Shown piece by piece: positions 9,809-18,547 of a stretch of DNA of 64,000 nt. The notes below the pieces were generated by a model. The model searched no databases. It was not told where the DNA came from and saw nothing but the letters and a program-made list of their open reading frames with translations. This DNA comes from Dyella flava (lineage in GTDB: Bacteria > Pseudomonadota > Gammaproteobacteria > Xanthomonadales > Rhodanobacteraceae): contig NZ_JADIKE010000030.1 of assembly GCF_016904955.1 (NCBI RefSeq), positions 117,966 through 181,965 on the forward strand. Direction: 5' to 3'. The translations under genes and the position numbers were made by a program. How positions within the stretch are numbered: the stretch's first letter is position 1; each line of letters opens with the position of its first letter.

Positions 9809-10506
9809 TGTCGCACACACCCATCCTCACTCCGGCGAAAGCCTATGCCTTGTGGGCGCCGAATTATCCGGCGCGCGCCCACAACCCGGTCATGCAGGCC
9901 GAAGAGCGCGCGATGCTCGCGCTGATGCCGGAAGGACTGCACGGCCAAACCGTGCTCGATGCCGGTTGCGGCAGCGGCCGCTACATGCTGCATGCGCTGG
10001 ATCGCGGCGCGGCGCGCGTGAAGGGCGTGGATCTGTCGCAGGAAATGCTGCAACGCGCCGCCATGGAATTGCACGGGCATCGCGTCGACGCGCAGGTGCG
10101 CCTGGTGCAGGGCAGCCTGACCGCATTGCCGACGCCGGATGCCTGGGCCGACCTGACCATTTGCGGCCTGGTGATCGGGCATCTCGATGATCTGCAACAG
10201 GCGCTGGCCGAGCTGTGCCGCGTGACGCGTCCGGGCGGCACGGTGCTGTGCAGCGACGTGCATCCGATCGGTTACGCGCTCGGCTGGCTGCGTGATTTCA
10301 AATGCGACGGCCAGCGCTACGCCGTACGGCATAAGGCGCATCACTACAGTCATTGGCATGCCGCCTGCGCCAAGGTCGGGCTGGAGATCGAGCACGTGCT
10401 CGAGCCCATGCTCGATCCGCAAGACATTCCCGATGACGCCCACTTCGACCGCATGGCGCTGGAAGTCCCGGTGGCGCTGGTGTTCCAGCTGCGGCGAACG
10501 CCATGA
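9808..10506 (+). CDS. Class I SAM-dependent methyltransferase (Methyltransf_11 type)
   Basis: A 232-residue methyltransferase. Motif I is VLDAGCGSGRYMLHAL, the acidic loop is VKGVDLSQEML, and later come DLTICGLVIGHL and RVTRPGGTVLCSD, the conserved strand-5 region of UbiE/BioC-like enzymes. The start at 9808 overlaps the amidohydrolase stop. A KAHHYSHWHAACAKVGLEIE segment resembles other small-molecule or lipid methyltransferases of natural-product loci. The gap to the radical SAM gene is 25 bp, so co-transcription is likely. Confidence 0.82.
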   Translation: MSHTPILTPAKAYALWAPNYPARAHNPVMQAEERAMLALMPEGLHGQTVLDAGCGSGRYMLHALDRGAARVKGVDLSQEMLQRAAMELHGHRVDAQVRLVQGSLTALPTPDAWADLTICGLVIGHLDDLQQALAELCRVTRPGGTVLCSDVHPIGYALGWLRDFKCDGQRYAVRHKAHHYSHWHAACAKVGLEIEHVLEPMLDPQDIPDDAHFDRMALEVPVALVFQLRRTP

Positions 10507-10531
10507 CCTTTCCCGCTTTCGACCGGCACCC

Positions 10532-12043
10532 ATGACGCGCCCGCATACGCTGCTGATCAACCCGACCATCACCTCGCCCTCCAGCGCGCGGTTTCCGTTG
10601 TCGCTGCTGCATCTGGCCGCCGCGCTCGACAAGACCGGCAGCAGCGAGATCATCGATGGCAACGTCGATCGCGACTTCATCACTGACAGCTTGCGCGCGC
10701 TGCAACAGCGCCGCTTCGATGCGGTGGGCATCAGCGTGATGGGCGGCCCGCAGATGGCGCCGTCGATCGAGCTGTCGAAGGCGGTGCGCGAACACTTTCC
10801 CGAGCTGCCGATCGTGTGGGGCGGTTATTTCCCGACGCTCTACACGGATACGGCGCTGGCCGCGCCCTATGTCGATTACGCCATCCGCGGCCAGGGCGAG
10901 GAAAGTTTTCCGGAGCTGATGACGGCGCTGAGCAACGGTGCGCACACATCGCTGGCGCGGATCGGCGGTTTGTCACACAAGGTCGATGGCGAGATCGTGC
11001 ACAACCCGAGCCGGCGTTTCTCGCTCGCCGATCCCAACACCGTGCTGGTGTACGACAAGCTCGGCGATCCGCGCCGCTATCTGGCGCGCACCTTCCTGGG
11101 CCGCCGTACCGCCGCGCATCAGGCGTCGGTGGGCTGCCGCTTTCGTTGTACGTTCTGCGGCGTCGCGGCCATGTTCGGCGGCGCGACCGCCGTCCCGGCC
11201 ACCACGCGCCTGGAGCGCGAACTCACCTATCTCAAATATGAGCTGGGCGCCGATTCGATCCAGTACTTCGACCACAACTTCTTCGACCGCGAAGAAGACA
11301 TGGTGCCGCTGCTGGAAGTCATGGCGAAACTTGAACTGCCGTGGTGGTGCTACGCGCGCTCGGATGCCTTGCTGAAACTGTCGGAAAGCTCATGGAAGCT
11401 GGTGCGCAAGAGTCGCCTGCGCATGGCCTACATCGGCGCGGAATCGCCCAGCGGGCAAATGCTCAAGGAGATCCGCAAGGGCACGCGGCCGGACCAAACC
11501 CTGGAAGTGGCCGAACTGTGCCGGCGCAACGGCGTCGTTCCCGAACTGTCTTTCATGGTCGGGCCGCCGGAAAACACCGAGGAAGAAACCGAGCACACCT
11601 TCGAATTCATCCGCGAGCTGAAGCGCATCAATCCGCAATCCGAGATCATCGTCTACGTCTACACGCCGTTGCCGGAAAGCAGCCGTCACGAAAAAGATCG
11701 TGGCAAGCGGCCTTCCGCGCCCCTGCTCGATGTCAACGGCGAGCCGGTGGTGTTCCCCAGGACACCGGAAGAATGGACCGAGCAACGCTGGGTCGACTAC
11801 GCCTGCCACGCCGATGCGCCCTGGCTGACCGACAAGATGCGCCGGCGCATCCGCGACTTCGTCACCGTGCTGCGTTGCCGTTATCCCACCGCGCAGGATC
11901 TGCGCTCGCCACGCTGGGCCAAGCGTACGCTCAGTGTGGCCGCGTCGTGGCGCTACAGCCATCGCAAATACAACCGGCCATGGGAGCTGGAGCTGGCCAA
12001 CCGGCTGGTAAAGCTGCGCATGCCACAGGTTTCGGGGCTCTGA
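10532..12043 (+). CDS. B12-binding-domain radical SAM protein
   Basis: A 503-residue protein. The first ~150 residues resemble the cobalamin-binding Rossmann domain (TLLINPT, GISVMGGPQM, VWGGYFPTL, YAIRGQGEESFPEL), although I do not see the DxHxxG motif. The radical SAM core follows, with Cys202, Cys206 and Cys209 (GCRFRCTFCG) to bind the 4Fe-4S cluster, then YIGAESPSG and LSFMVGPPENTEEE. Members methylate unactivated carbon, build hopanoid or lipid groups, or cyclise natural products. A second protein of exactly the same length is on the other strand at 15625-17136. Substrate unknown. Confidence 0.85.
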   Translation: MTRPHTLLINPTITSPSSARFPLSLLHLAAALDKTGSSEIIDGNVDRDFITDSLRALQQRRFDAVGISVMGGPQMAPSIELSKAVREHFPELPIVWGGYFPTLYTDTALAAPYVDYAIRGQGEESFPELMTALSNGAHTSLARIGGLSHKVDGEIVHNPSRRFSLADPNTVLVYDKLGDPRRYLARTFLGRRTAAHQASVGCRFRCTFCGVAAMFGGATAVPATTRLERELTYLKYELGADSIQYFDHNFFDREEDMVPLLEVMAKLELPWWCYARSDALLKLSESSWKLVRKSRLRMAYIGAESPSGQMLKEIRKGTRPDQTLEVAELCRRNGVVPELSFMVGPPENTEEETEHTFEFIRELKRINPQSEIIVYVYTPLPESSRHEKDRGKRPSAPLLDVNGEPVVFPRTPEEWTEQRWVDYACHADAPWLTDKMRRRIRDFVTVLRCRYPTAQDLRSPRWAKRTLSVAASWRYSHRKYNRPWELELANRLVKLRMPQVSGL

Positions 12044-12047
12044 GCGG

Positions 12048-13238
12048 ATGACGGCGCTGCATGTTGCGCAGATCAACTTCGTTCCGGCCCCGGAAGGACT
12101 TGGCGCAGCCGAGGTGTTCCGGCAATGGCCGTCGCTGGTGGATGTCGCCGAAGCGGTCGCCAGTTCCGGCACGCGGGTGTCGGTGATCCAGGCGACGACA
12201 CAACCGATTCACGTCGTTCGCGGCGGCATCGGTTACCACTTCAGCGATATTCATGACACGGACACCGTAGCCAGCCGCGGACGGCGCTTTGCCCAGCTGA
12301 TCGACCAGATCGAGGCGGATGTCCTGCATGTGCACGGCCTGGACTTCGCCGAGGATGCGTTCGCCATCGCGCAATGTCTGCCGCATCTGCCGATCCTGTT
12401 CCAGGATCACGCCAACCGCCCGCCGCGCTGGTGGCGGCGGCCGCAGTGGCGGCGCTGGTACAGGGCCGCCGCGGGCGTGGCCTTCACCGCACCGGAACTC
12501 GCGCAGCCGTTTACCGCGGCGGGCTTGCTCGATCCGCACGCACAGGTGTTCGCCATTCCCGAATCCAGTTGCCGCTTCACCCGCGGCAGCCGTGCGCGCG
12601 CGCGTGCGGAAACCGGCCTGTATGGCGATCCGTGCATCCTGTGGGTGGGCCATTTGAGCGCGGGCAAGGACCCGATGACCGTGCTCGACGGCGTCGCGCA
12701 GGCGGCGGCGGTCTTGCCGGGACTGAAACTGTGGTGCGTGTTCGGCGATGCGCCGCTGCTGCCCGCCGTGCAACGACGCATCGATCGCGATCCGCACCTG
12801 TCCGGACGGGTGCACTTGCTGGGCAAAGTGGCGCATCAACGGATCGAATGGCTGATGCGTGCGGCGGATCTGTTCGTCTCTGGCAGCCATCGGGAAAGCT
12901 GCGGGTATGCGCTGTTGGAGGCGATGGCCTGCGGTGTCACGCCGGTCGTCACGGATATCCCGTCATTCCGCACGCTGACCGGCGACATCGGTCATCTGTG
13001 GCCGTGCGGCGACGCCCGACGTCTGGCGCAAGCACTGGTGCATGCAGCAACGAAGCGCCAGTCGCCGGAGCGGGTGCGTGCGCATTTCGACGCCATGCTT
13101 TCGTTCGAAGCGGTCGGGCGGCAATGGAGCGACGCATACACGCAACTCCTCAGCAATCATTTTCTCCGTCGTCATTCCCGCGAAAGCGGGAACCCATTTC
13201 GCTCTGATGCGAGCGATGAAAATGGGTTGCGGCTTTAA
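12048..13238 (+). CDS. Family 4 glycosyltransferase with a repeat-derived C-terminus
   Basis: A 396-residue GT-B protein. The C-terminal half shows LWVGHLSAGKDPMTVLDGV, then GKVAHQRIEWLMRAADLFVSGSHRESCGYALLEAMACG, the donor-binding E-x7-E region of GT4. The N-terminal half (HVAQINFVPAPEGLGAAEVF) is the acceptor domain. The reading frame runs into a REP-like repeat at about 13170, so about the last 23 residues (RRHSRESGN... onward) are repeat-derived, and the stop lies in the loop between the two repeat arms. The original C-terminus was probably shorter. Confidence 0.85.
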   Translation: MTALHVAQINFVPAPEGLGAAEVFRQWPSLVDVAEAVASSGTRVSVIQATTQPIHVVRGGIGYHFSDIHDTDTVASRGRRFAQLIDQIEADVLHVHGLDFAEDAFAIAQCLPHLPILFQDHANRPPRWWRRPQWRRWYRAAAGVAFTAPELAQPFTAAGLLDPHAQVFAIPESSCRFTRGSRARARAETGLYGDPCILWVGHLSAGKDPMTVLDGVAQAAAVLPGLKLWCVFGDAPLLPAVQRRIDRDPHLSGRVHLLGKVAHQRIEWLMRAADLFVSGSHRESCGYALLEAMACGVTPVVTDIPSFRTLTGDIGHLWPCGDARRLAQALVHAATKRQSPERVRAHFDAMLSFEAVGRQWSDAYTQLLSNHFLRRHSRESGNPFRSDASDENGLRL

Positions 13239-13269
13239 AAATGGGTTCCCGCTTTCGCGGGAATGACGG
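13170..13269 (+). repeat. REP-like inverted pair overlapping the 3' end of a GT4 gene
   Basis: Two palindromic arms of the TTCCCGCGAAAGCGGGAA type face each other (about 13171-13195 and 13243-13269), separated by a loop of about 47 nt. This is a REP/BIME-type element. The left arm is translated as the tail of the preceding glycosyltransferase. The right arm ends 31 bp before the next GT4 gene. Confidence 0.85.
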
Positions 13270-13299
13270 CCAAACCATCGACATCCGGCGGAGTGAGTT

Positions 13300-14430
13300 A
13301 TGAAACTGGCCCTGGTCGTCCCCGGCGGCGTCGATCGCAGCGGCGAATTCCGGGTGATCCCGGCATTCCTCACCCTGATCGAGCGCCTGGCCCGCGTGCA
13401 TGAAGTGCATGTGTTTGCCCTGCGCCAGGAAGCCGCACCCGGCCGCTGGTCGCTGGCCGGCGCCACCATTCACAACATCGGCGACGGATGGACGCGGCTG
13501 CGCGCCACCAAGGCCATCGTCGCCGAACATCAGCAAGCTCCGTTTGATCTCGTGCACGCGATCTTCTCGGGCTCCTGCAGCTTCGTCGCCGTGGCGGCGG
13601 CGAAGTGGTTGCGGTTACCGAGCGTGGTGCACATCGCAGGCGGCGAGCTCGTCGCGTTGCACGAGATCCGTTACGGCGGACGGCAGAAGTGGCAAGGGCG
13701 CATGCGCGAAGCGCTGGTATTGCGCGCCGCCGATGCGATCACCGCGGCCAGCGCGCCGATCATCGACTCGCTAAGCGCGCTCGGCCTGCAAGCCGAGCGC
13801 ATCCCGCTCGGCGTCGATCTGCAGCGGTGGCCGCCGATCGCCCCGCGCGGTCGCAGCAGTGTGCAGGCGCGGCTCGTTCATGTCGCCAGCCTCAATCGCG
13901 TCAAGGACCAGCCGACCCTGCTGCGCGCGTTGGCCGTCCTGGCGAAAGCCGGCGTGAATTTCCAGCTGGACATCGTCGGCGTGGATACGCTGCAAGGCGA
14001 GATCGACCGCCTCGCCGATCAGCTTGGACTGGCGCCGCATATCCGCTTTCTCGACTTCAAGACGCAACGTGAGCTGCGCCCGATCATGGCAGCGGCGGAT
14101 CTGCTGGTGATGTCGTCGCTGCACGAAGCCGGGCCCCTGGTGCTGCTGGAAGCTGCGGTCGCAGGTGTTCCCACCGTGGGCACGGCGGTAGGACATATCG
14201 CCGAGTGGTCACCGCAAGCTGCGCGCGCGGTGCCGGTGGGTGATTGGCAAGCGTTGGCGAGTGCGATCCAGCATGTGCTGGCTGACGACAAACTTCGATT
14301 GCAGCTGGCCAGCGAGGCGCAACGCCGCGCCATCGCCGAAGATGCCGATTACACCGCCGGGATGTTCGAGGCGCTCTATCACCAGTTATCGGCGGCGCGT
14401 TGCACAAGCGGTCTGCGCGTAGCGCGTTAG
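13300..14430 (+). CDS. Family 4 glycosyltransferase
   Basis: A 376-residue GT-B protein starting MKLALVVPGGVDRSGEFRV, which is the usual GT4 nucleotide-binding-fold opening. The C-terminal domain has HVASLNRVKDQPTLLRAL, then ELRPIMAAADLLVMSSLHEAGPLVLLEAAVAGVPTVGT, the E-x7-E donor site. No signal peptide is seen. The start follows a GGAGTGAG ribosome site. Its stop overlaps the stop of the convergent nucleotidyltransferase gene by 4 bp, so it ends the plus-strand operon. It probably adds a later sugar of the repeat unit. Confidence 0.86.
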   Translation: MKLALVVPGGVDRSGEFRVIPAFLTLIERLARVHEVHVFALRQEAAPGRWSLAGATIHNIGDGWTRLRATKAIVAEHQQAPFDLVHAIFSGSCSFVAVAAAKWLRLPSVVHIAGGELVALHEIRYGGRQKWQGRMREALVLRAADAITAASAPIIDSLSALGLQAERIPLGVDLQRWPPIAPRGRSSVQARLVHVASLNRVKDQPTLLRALAVLAKAGVNFQLDIVGVDTLQGEIDRLADQLGLAPHIRFLDFKTQRELRPIMAAADLLVMSSLHEAGPLVLLEAAVAGVPTVGTAVGHIAEWSPQAARAVPVGDWQALASAIQHVLADDKLRLQLASEAQRRAIAEDADYTAGMFEALYHQLSAARCTSGLRVAR

Positions 14431-15650
14431 ATGGCCAGTTTGGTCGATTCCAACGCCGCGCGTACCACGTACAAGGTATCCATGCGCGGCACCGGCCTGG
14501 TCAGCCAGGTCAGGATGCGCCGGCCGTGCTTCAAGCTCACCCAGCTTTGTCCTTGCAGCCAGACCTGCGTGCGCATCATGTCGGCCCGTTCCTGGATCGC
14601 TTCATGCGTGGGCCGGATGCGGTCGCGGATGCAATGCCCCACTTCGCCGATCGAGCGCGACCACTCGATGCCCGGCAGCGCATGCAGCCACAGTGCGGAG
14701 CATGACACCTGCGTCAGCGTCTGCCGGCGGGTGACGGCGCGCAACAGCGGGTTGCAATCACGCTCGACACGCCGGAGTACCGAATGGGGAATCGCCTGCC
14801 GGTAGTAACGCGCGACCAGCCGCAACGGCGGTAACGCCCACCAGGGCGATTCGGTAGCGCGTTCATGCCACAGCGCTTCCCAGTCGCTCGCGGTCATGCG
14901 CGTTGCCAGCAGGGAGATGTCGTTCAAGTGAATCAGGCGGACACTGTGCCCGCAGATGTTGCCGGCCGCATGCAACAGCAGGTGGCTCATCAGCGCGCCC
15001 AGGCACGGGTAGGGATTCAGCCCGGGATGCGGCTTCCTGGGATAGATGCGCTCGGTGATGTCGATGGTGGAGATCGGCAGCCGTTCCTGGATGCGCGTAT
15101 GCAGTTCGATATTGATCGGCGTATCGCGATGTTCGCCAAGACCGACGAAGGCCTCGCCGTCCGACGGCTTGAAGACTCGGTGCTTCCATTGCGCGTACGA
15201 CTCCACATAACCGAGCTCTACCAGCAGCGCGGCCGCGCGTTCGGCATCCACATCGCGCACCAGCAGGTCGATATCGGCCATGGGGCGATCGCCGGGCGCA
15301 TAAAGACCGATCGCGTGCAGGGCGGAACCCTTCAACGGCACCAGCGCCAGGCCGGCCAGACGCGCCTCGGCATCGATGCGCGCCAGCAGCGCGGCGATGC
15401 GTTGCTGGCGCTGCTCGACATGCTCGCGTTGCTCGGCCAGAAACGCCTGCCACCCCGGCTTTTGCCAGTAGGAAAGCTGCGCAAGCAGCGGCGAGATGCC
15501 ATGCGCGACCGCCGCCGCCGACGCCAGCCGCCATTCCAGTTCGCTCCACGCCGGCGTCGGTGTGCCGGGCTGCGCCAGTGCGAGTTCGGCGGCCAGCGCT
15601 TCGGTGGTGCGATGCAAGCCGGCTTTAACGGTTTTGAGCGGTGGCAACAT
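14427..15650 (-). CDS. Nucleotidyltransferase family protein (NTP_transf_5-like)
   Basis: A 407-residue protein. The core VPLKGSALHAIGLYAPGDRPMADIDLLVRDVD carries the G-S ... D-x-D motif of the Pol-beta-like nucleotidyltransferase fold as found in the family PF14907 type. The remainder is helical and has no other clear domain. Members of this family accompany HPr-kinase-like proteins, PqqD-like proteins or asparagine synthases in exopolysaccharide and lasso-peptide loci, and here an HPr-kinase-like gene is 1.8 kb away. It overlaps the upstream radical SAM gene by 26 bp on the same strand, so the two are one transcription unit. Substrate unknown. Confidence 0.75.
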   Translation of the reverse strand: MLPPLKTVKAGLHRTTEALAAELALAQPGTPTPAWSELEWRLASAAAVAHGISPLLAQLSYWQKPGWQAFLAEQREHVEQRQQRIAALLARIDAEARLAGLALVPLKGSALHAIGLYAPGDRPMADIDLLVRDVDAERAAALLVELGYVESYAQWKHRVFKPSDGEAFVGLGEHRDTPINIELHTRIQERLPISTIDITERIYPRKPHPGLNPYPCLGALMSHLLLHAAGNICGHSVRLIHLNDISLLATRMTASDWEALWHERATESPWWALPPLRLVARYYRQAIPHSVLRRVERDCNPLLRAVTRRQTLTQVSCSALWLHALPGIEWSRSIGEVGHCIRDRIRPTHEAIQERADMMRTQVWLQGQSWVSLKHGRRILTWLTRPVPRMDTLYVVRAALESTKLAI

Positions 15651-17136
15651 GACGTAGCTGTCGGGTCGTGCTGGCTATGGGGGCGGGCGACGATGCCGCG
15701 TGTTCGGTGCGATGCTGCTGTTCAAGCGCGAGCAGGGCGTTCCAGCGTGCCTCGAGCTCAGCCAGCGCTTCGTCATAGCGCTCCGGCGGCTCGGTATGTT
15801 TCGATTGCTGGAGTGTGATCTGCTGGTGCATCAGGTCGCGCACATGACGATAGAAGTCGGAGTCGTAGGCGCCGCGAAACATCATGGCGAGGTCGTCGCT
15901 GTCCTGCCAATGCGTCTTTTCGCCAAGCTGCGCCTTCACCTGTTCGTAGAACTTGGTGCCGGGCAGGGGATAGGACACGCTGACGCCGATGTCGTCCGGT
16001 GCCGCGGTGGTGATCAATTCGCGTGTCGCCAACAGGTCGACCAGCTGCTCGCCCAGATAGCCGAGCTGGATGAAAAAGCCGACGCGTATGCCGTGCTGGC
16101 CCAGCCGTTCGCGCGCGGTGATCAGTTCGGCGACTTTCGTGCCCTTGGTCATCGCGTCGAGTACGCGCTGGCTGCCGCTCTCCGCGCCGATCCACGCTTC
16201 GGCGCATCCGGCCTGCTTCAAGGCGGTGGCCATGCGTTCGCTGATCAGGTCGGCGCGGGTCTGGATGATAAAAGGCACCGAGCCATCGACGGCGCTCAGA
16301 TGCTCGGCGAATTCCGCCACCCAATCGACATGGAAGCCGAAGATGTCATCGGCCATCCAGATGTGGTCGGGTTTGAACGTGCGCTTCAGATAGGTCATCT
16401 CCGCAGCCATGTCCTGCGCGCTGCGTTGCTTGTAGTGGTTGCCCCAGATCGGCTTGGCGCACCAGTTGCAGCGGAACGGACAGCCGCGCGACGCCGCCAT
16501 GTTGAGGCTGAAGTAGCCGTGATGCGCCAGCCACACCTTGCGATAACGCTCGATGTCGACCAGATCCCACGCCGGATGAATCACCAGGCGCGGATCGGGC
16601 GGCTGCACGCCGATGCGCGTTACATGCGTGCGCTCGCTCACCAGGGTGGCGACGCCGGTGAGGCCCGACGTCCAGCTCTCCGCATCGATGCCGGGTTTCT
16701 GTTCCAGCCGGTTGATCAGCTCGACCAGCGCCGCGACGCCTTCGCCGATAAGTACCGCATGTGCACCCGCGGCGAGAAACGCATCGGGCTGGTCGGAGGC
16801 ATCCGAGCCGGCGACAATCACCCGCGCACCGAACGCACGCGCTTCACCGATCATCTGACACGCTGCTTCACGCATGCGGGCGAGGCACATCTTGGTCAGG
16901 TAGTTGAAGTTGTCTTCATAGATCACCACCACATCCGGCCGTGCGTGATCGAGCGATGGCGCATAGTCTTCGACACCCTCGGCGAGCATCGCGTCGAACA
17001 AGGCGATGTCATGCCCCATCTCCCGCAGCAGCGCAGCAACATGCAAGGTGGCGAGGGGAGGGTATGGCTTGCCGCGCTCCCACTGTTTCCGATCGTATGT
17101 GAGGAAGTAGGAGTGGCCTACCTGGATCTTGAGCAT
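15625..17136 (-). CDS. B12-binding-domain radical SAM protein
   Basis: A 503-residue protein with an N-terminal cobalamin-binding-like Rossmann domain (residues 1-150; IALFDAMLAEG, VVVIYEDNFNYL, VIVAGSDASDQP, VLIGEGVAALVEL) and a radical SAM core with Cys219, Cys223 and Cys226 (GCPFRCNWCA), followed by WIGAESGSQRVLDAMTKGT and a late SYPLPGTKFYE segment. I chose the ATG at 17136. A longer frame reaches 17466, but the extra 110 residues are low-complexity and cross the intergenic region. It is transcribed with the nucleotidyltransferase and divergently from the HPr-kinase-like gene. It differs clearly from the protein at 10532 despite equal length. Confidence 0.82.
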   Translation of the reverse strand: MLKIQVGHSYFLTYDRKQWERGKPYPPLATLHVAALLREMGHDIALFDAMLAEGVEDYAPSLDHARPDVVVIYEDNFNYLTKMCLARMREAACQMIGEARAFGARVIVAGSDASDQPDAFLAAGAHAVLIGEGVAALVELINRLEQKPGIDAESWTSGLTGVATLVSERTHVTRIGVQPPDPRLVIHPAWDLVDIERYRKVWLAHHGYFSLNMAASRGCPFRCNWCAKPIWGNHYKQRSAQDMAAEMTYLKRTFKPDHIWMADDIFGFHVDWVAEFAEHLSAVDGSVPFIIQTRADLISERMATALKQAGCAEAWIGAESGSQRVLDAMTKGTKVAELITARERLGQHGIRVGFFIQLGYLGEQLVDLLATRELITTAAPDDIGVSVSYPLPGTKFYEQVKAQLGEKTHWQDSDDLAMMFRGAYDSDFYRHVRDLMHQQITLQQSKHTEPPERYDEALAELEARWNALLALEQQHRTEHAASSPAPIASTTRQLRHVATAQNR

Positions 17137-17404
17137 GTGCAAGGGGCCTTGAACGTAGCTGCGGGAGAAGCTGCAGCAGCATCGGCGCTGGCGCCGGTGG
17201 GTCGGCTCCATCGTTCCGCGCTGTTTGGTGGTGAGTGCCTGCGAGTGGGCGTGCGGTTGCGTGGTGCGGGATGGTCGGCTGCCGCAACCTTCTTCACGCA
17301 GACATGCACTCACCGGCACATTGATCTGGATGCATCCCGTGCCGCACTGCGCAGGCCCGGACCCGAATCGGCTGACACCTATGGCCTTGACCTGTAGCTC
17401 CCGC

Positions 17405-18403
17405 ATGGGCGACGTCCATGCCGACCCTTTTCGCGAGCAACACCGCCGGCCTTTTTCGGCGCACAAGCAGATTCTCGGCGGCAGCTTTCTGTTCGAGAGC
17501 GACAGCGTTGCGCTGCTGCATGTGGTCGACGAGGCGTATGGCGGCCTGCCGGCGCATCATCTGGCGCCATCCGCGCCGCCATTCCGTATTGAGCTGCGTC
17601 TGGTCCTGCGCAACGTGGCGAGTACGGGCGAACCGCTGCCGGTGCAGATGCAGTCCAGTGGCGGCATGCTGTGCGGCATCATGGATGCCTGCAACTACAC
17701 CATCCTGATGCCCGAACAGCACAAGGCGCTGGTGGTGGCATCGGAGGACATGCTACGGCGTCCTTATCATCTGCGTTATGAGTTGATCGAATTCGCGGTC
17801 TTCACCCTGGCCTCGCGCGGGTTGGGCCTGGTTCCGCTGCATGGCGCATGCGTGGGGCGCAATGGACGTGGTGTGTTGTTGCTCGGCGCGAGCGGTTCGG
17901 GCAAATCGACGCTGGCCCTGCACAGCCTGCTGCACGGGCTGGAATTTCTGGCCGAGGATGCGGTGTTCGTCCAGCCGGAAAGTCTGCTGGCAACCGGTGT
18001 GGCCAACTATCTGCATCTGCAAGCCGATGCCTTGCGCTTTGTCGAGGACGAACGCGCGTGGCGGTGGATCAGCCGGTCGCCGGTGATACGCCGCCGTAGC
18101 GGTGTGGCGAAATTCGAAGCGGACCTCAGGCAGGGATATGGCCGGCTTGCCGGCACTGCGCTTGCGCTGGCCGGCGCGGTATTCATTTCCAACCAGGCCG
18201 CCGATGACGGGCGTGCGTTGTTGCAGCCACTGCCGGAACACGACATCGCCCACCGGCTCGCGGCGGATCAACCGTATGCCGCCGGGCAGCCGGGTTGGTC
18301 CCGCTTCGAACAGCAATTGCGGCGCGCGGGTGTGTACCAGCTGCATCGCGGCCGCCATCCACGCGCATCCGTCGATGCGTTGTTGCAACTGCTCGGCGAA
18401 TAG
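17405..18403 (+). CDS. HPr kinase-related P-loop protein (HprK-related kinase A type)
   Basis: A 332-residue protein. The C-terminal half carries a Walker A loop GASGSGKST (residues 161-169) preceded by PLHGACVGRNGRGVLLLG. It is followed by FLAEDAVFV, where the ED pair matches the conserved acidic residues of the HPr kinase/phosphorylase C-terminal domain. The N-terminal ~140 residues have no domain I recognise. True HprK acts on phosphocarrier HPr with ptsH and ptsN nearby. Here the context is polysaccharide genes, which fits the HPr-rel-A family seen in exosortase/EPS and lasso-peptide loci. Start uncertain: ATG 17405 or 17381. The 268 bp upstream is shared with the divergent radical SAM gene. 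Confidence 0.7.
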   Translation: MGDVHADPFREQHRRPFSAHKQILGGSFLFESDSVALLHVVDEAYGGLPAHHLAPSAPPFRIELRLVLRNVASTGEPLPVQMQSSGGMLCGIMDACNYTILMPEQHKALVVASEDMLRRPYHLRYELIEFAVFTLASRGLGLVPLHGACVGRNGRGVLLLGASGSGKSTLALHSLLHGLEFLAEDAVFVQPESLLATGVANYLHLQADALRFVEDERAWRWISRSPVIRRRSGVAKFEADLRQGYGRLAGTALALAGAVFISNQAADDGRALLQPLPEHDIAHRLAADQPYAAGQPGWSRFEQQLRRAGVYQLHRGRHPRASVDALLQLLGE

Positions 18404-18547
18404 TCCCATGCGTGCAACCGATATCCGCACACACCGCACTTACCGGCATGGCGGCGTGCCATGCGGAAGGAGAGGAGTTCTGAGTTCAGACCAGGTCTTG
18501 GCGGAATCGCGGCCGTCCCGGCCAGGCGGCCGCGAGGACGTGTAGCG

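Noticed and set aside
17137..17466. N-terminal extension of the radical SAM protein to 17466
   Set aside because: The extra 110 residues are arginine/cysteine-rich noise, and the B12-binding domain begins at the ATG at 17136.
18408..18545. A possible 45-residue precursor peptide before the ABC transporter
   Set aside because: No ribosome site before its ATG, no leader/core features, and part of the frame is the tail of a shadow frame. It was considered because of the HPr-kinase-like neighbour.
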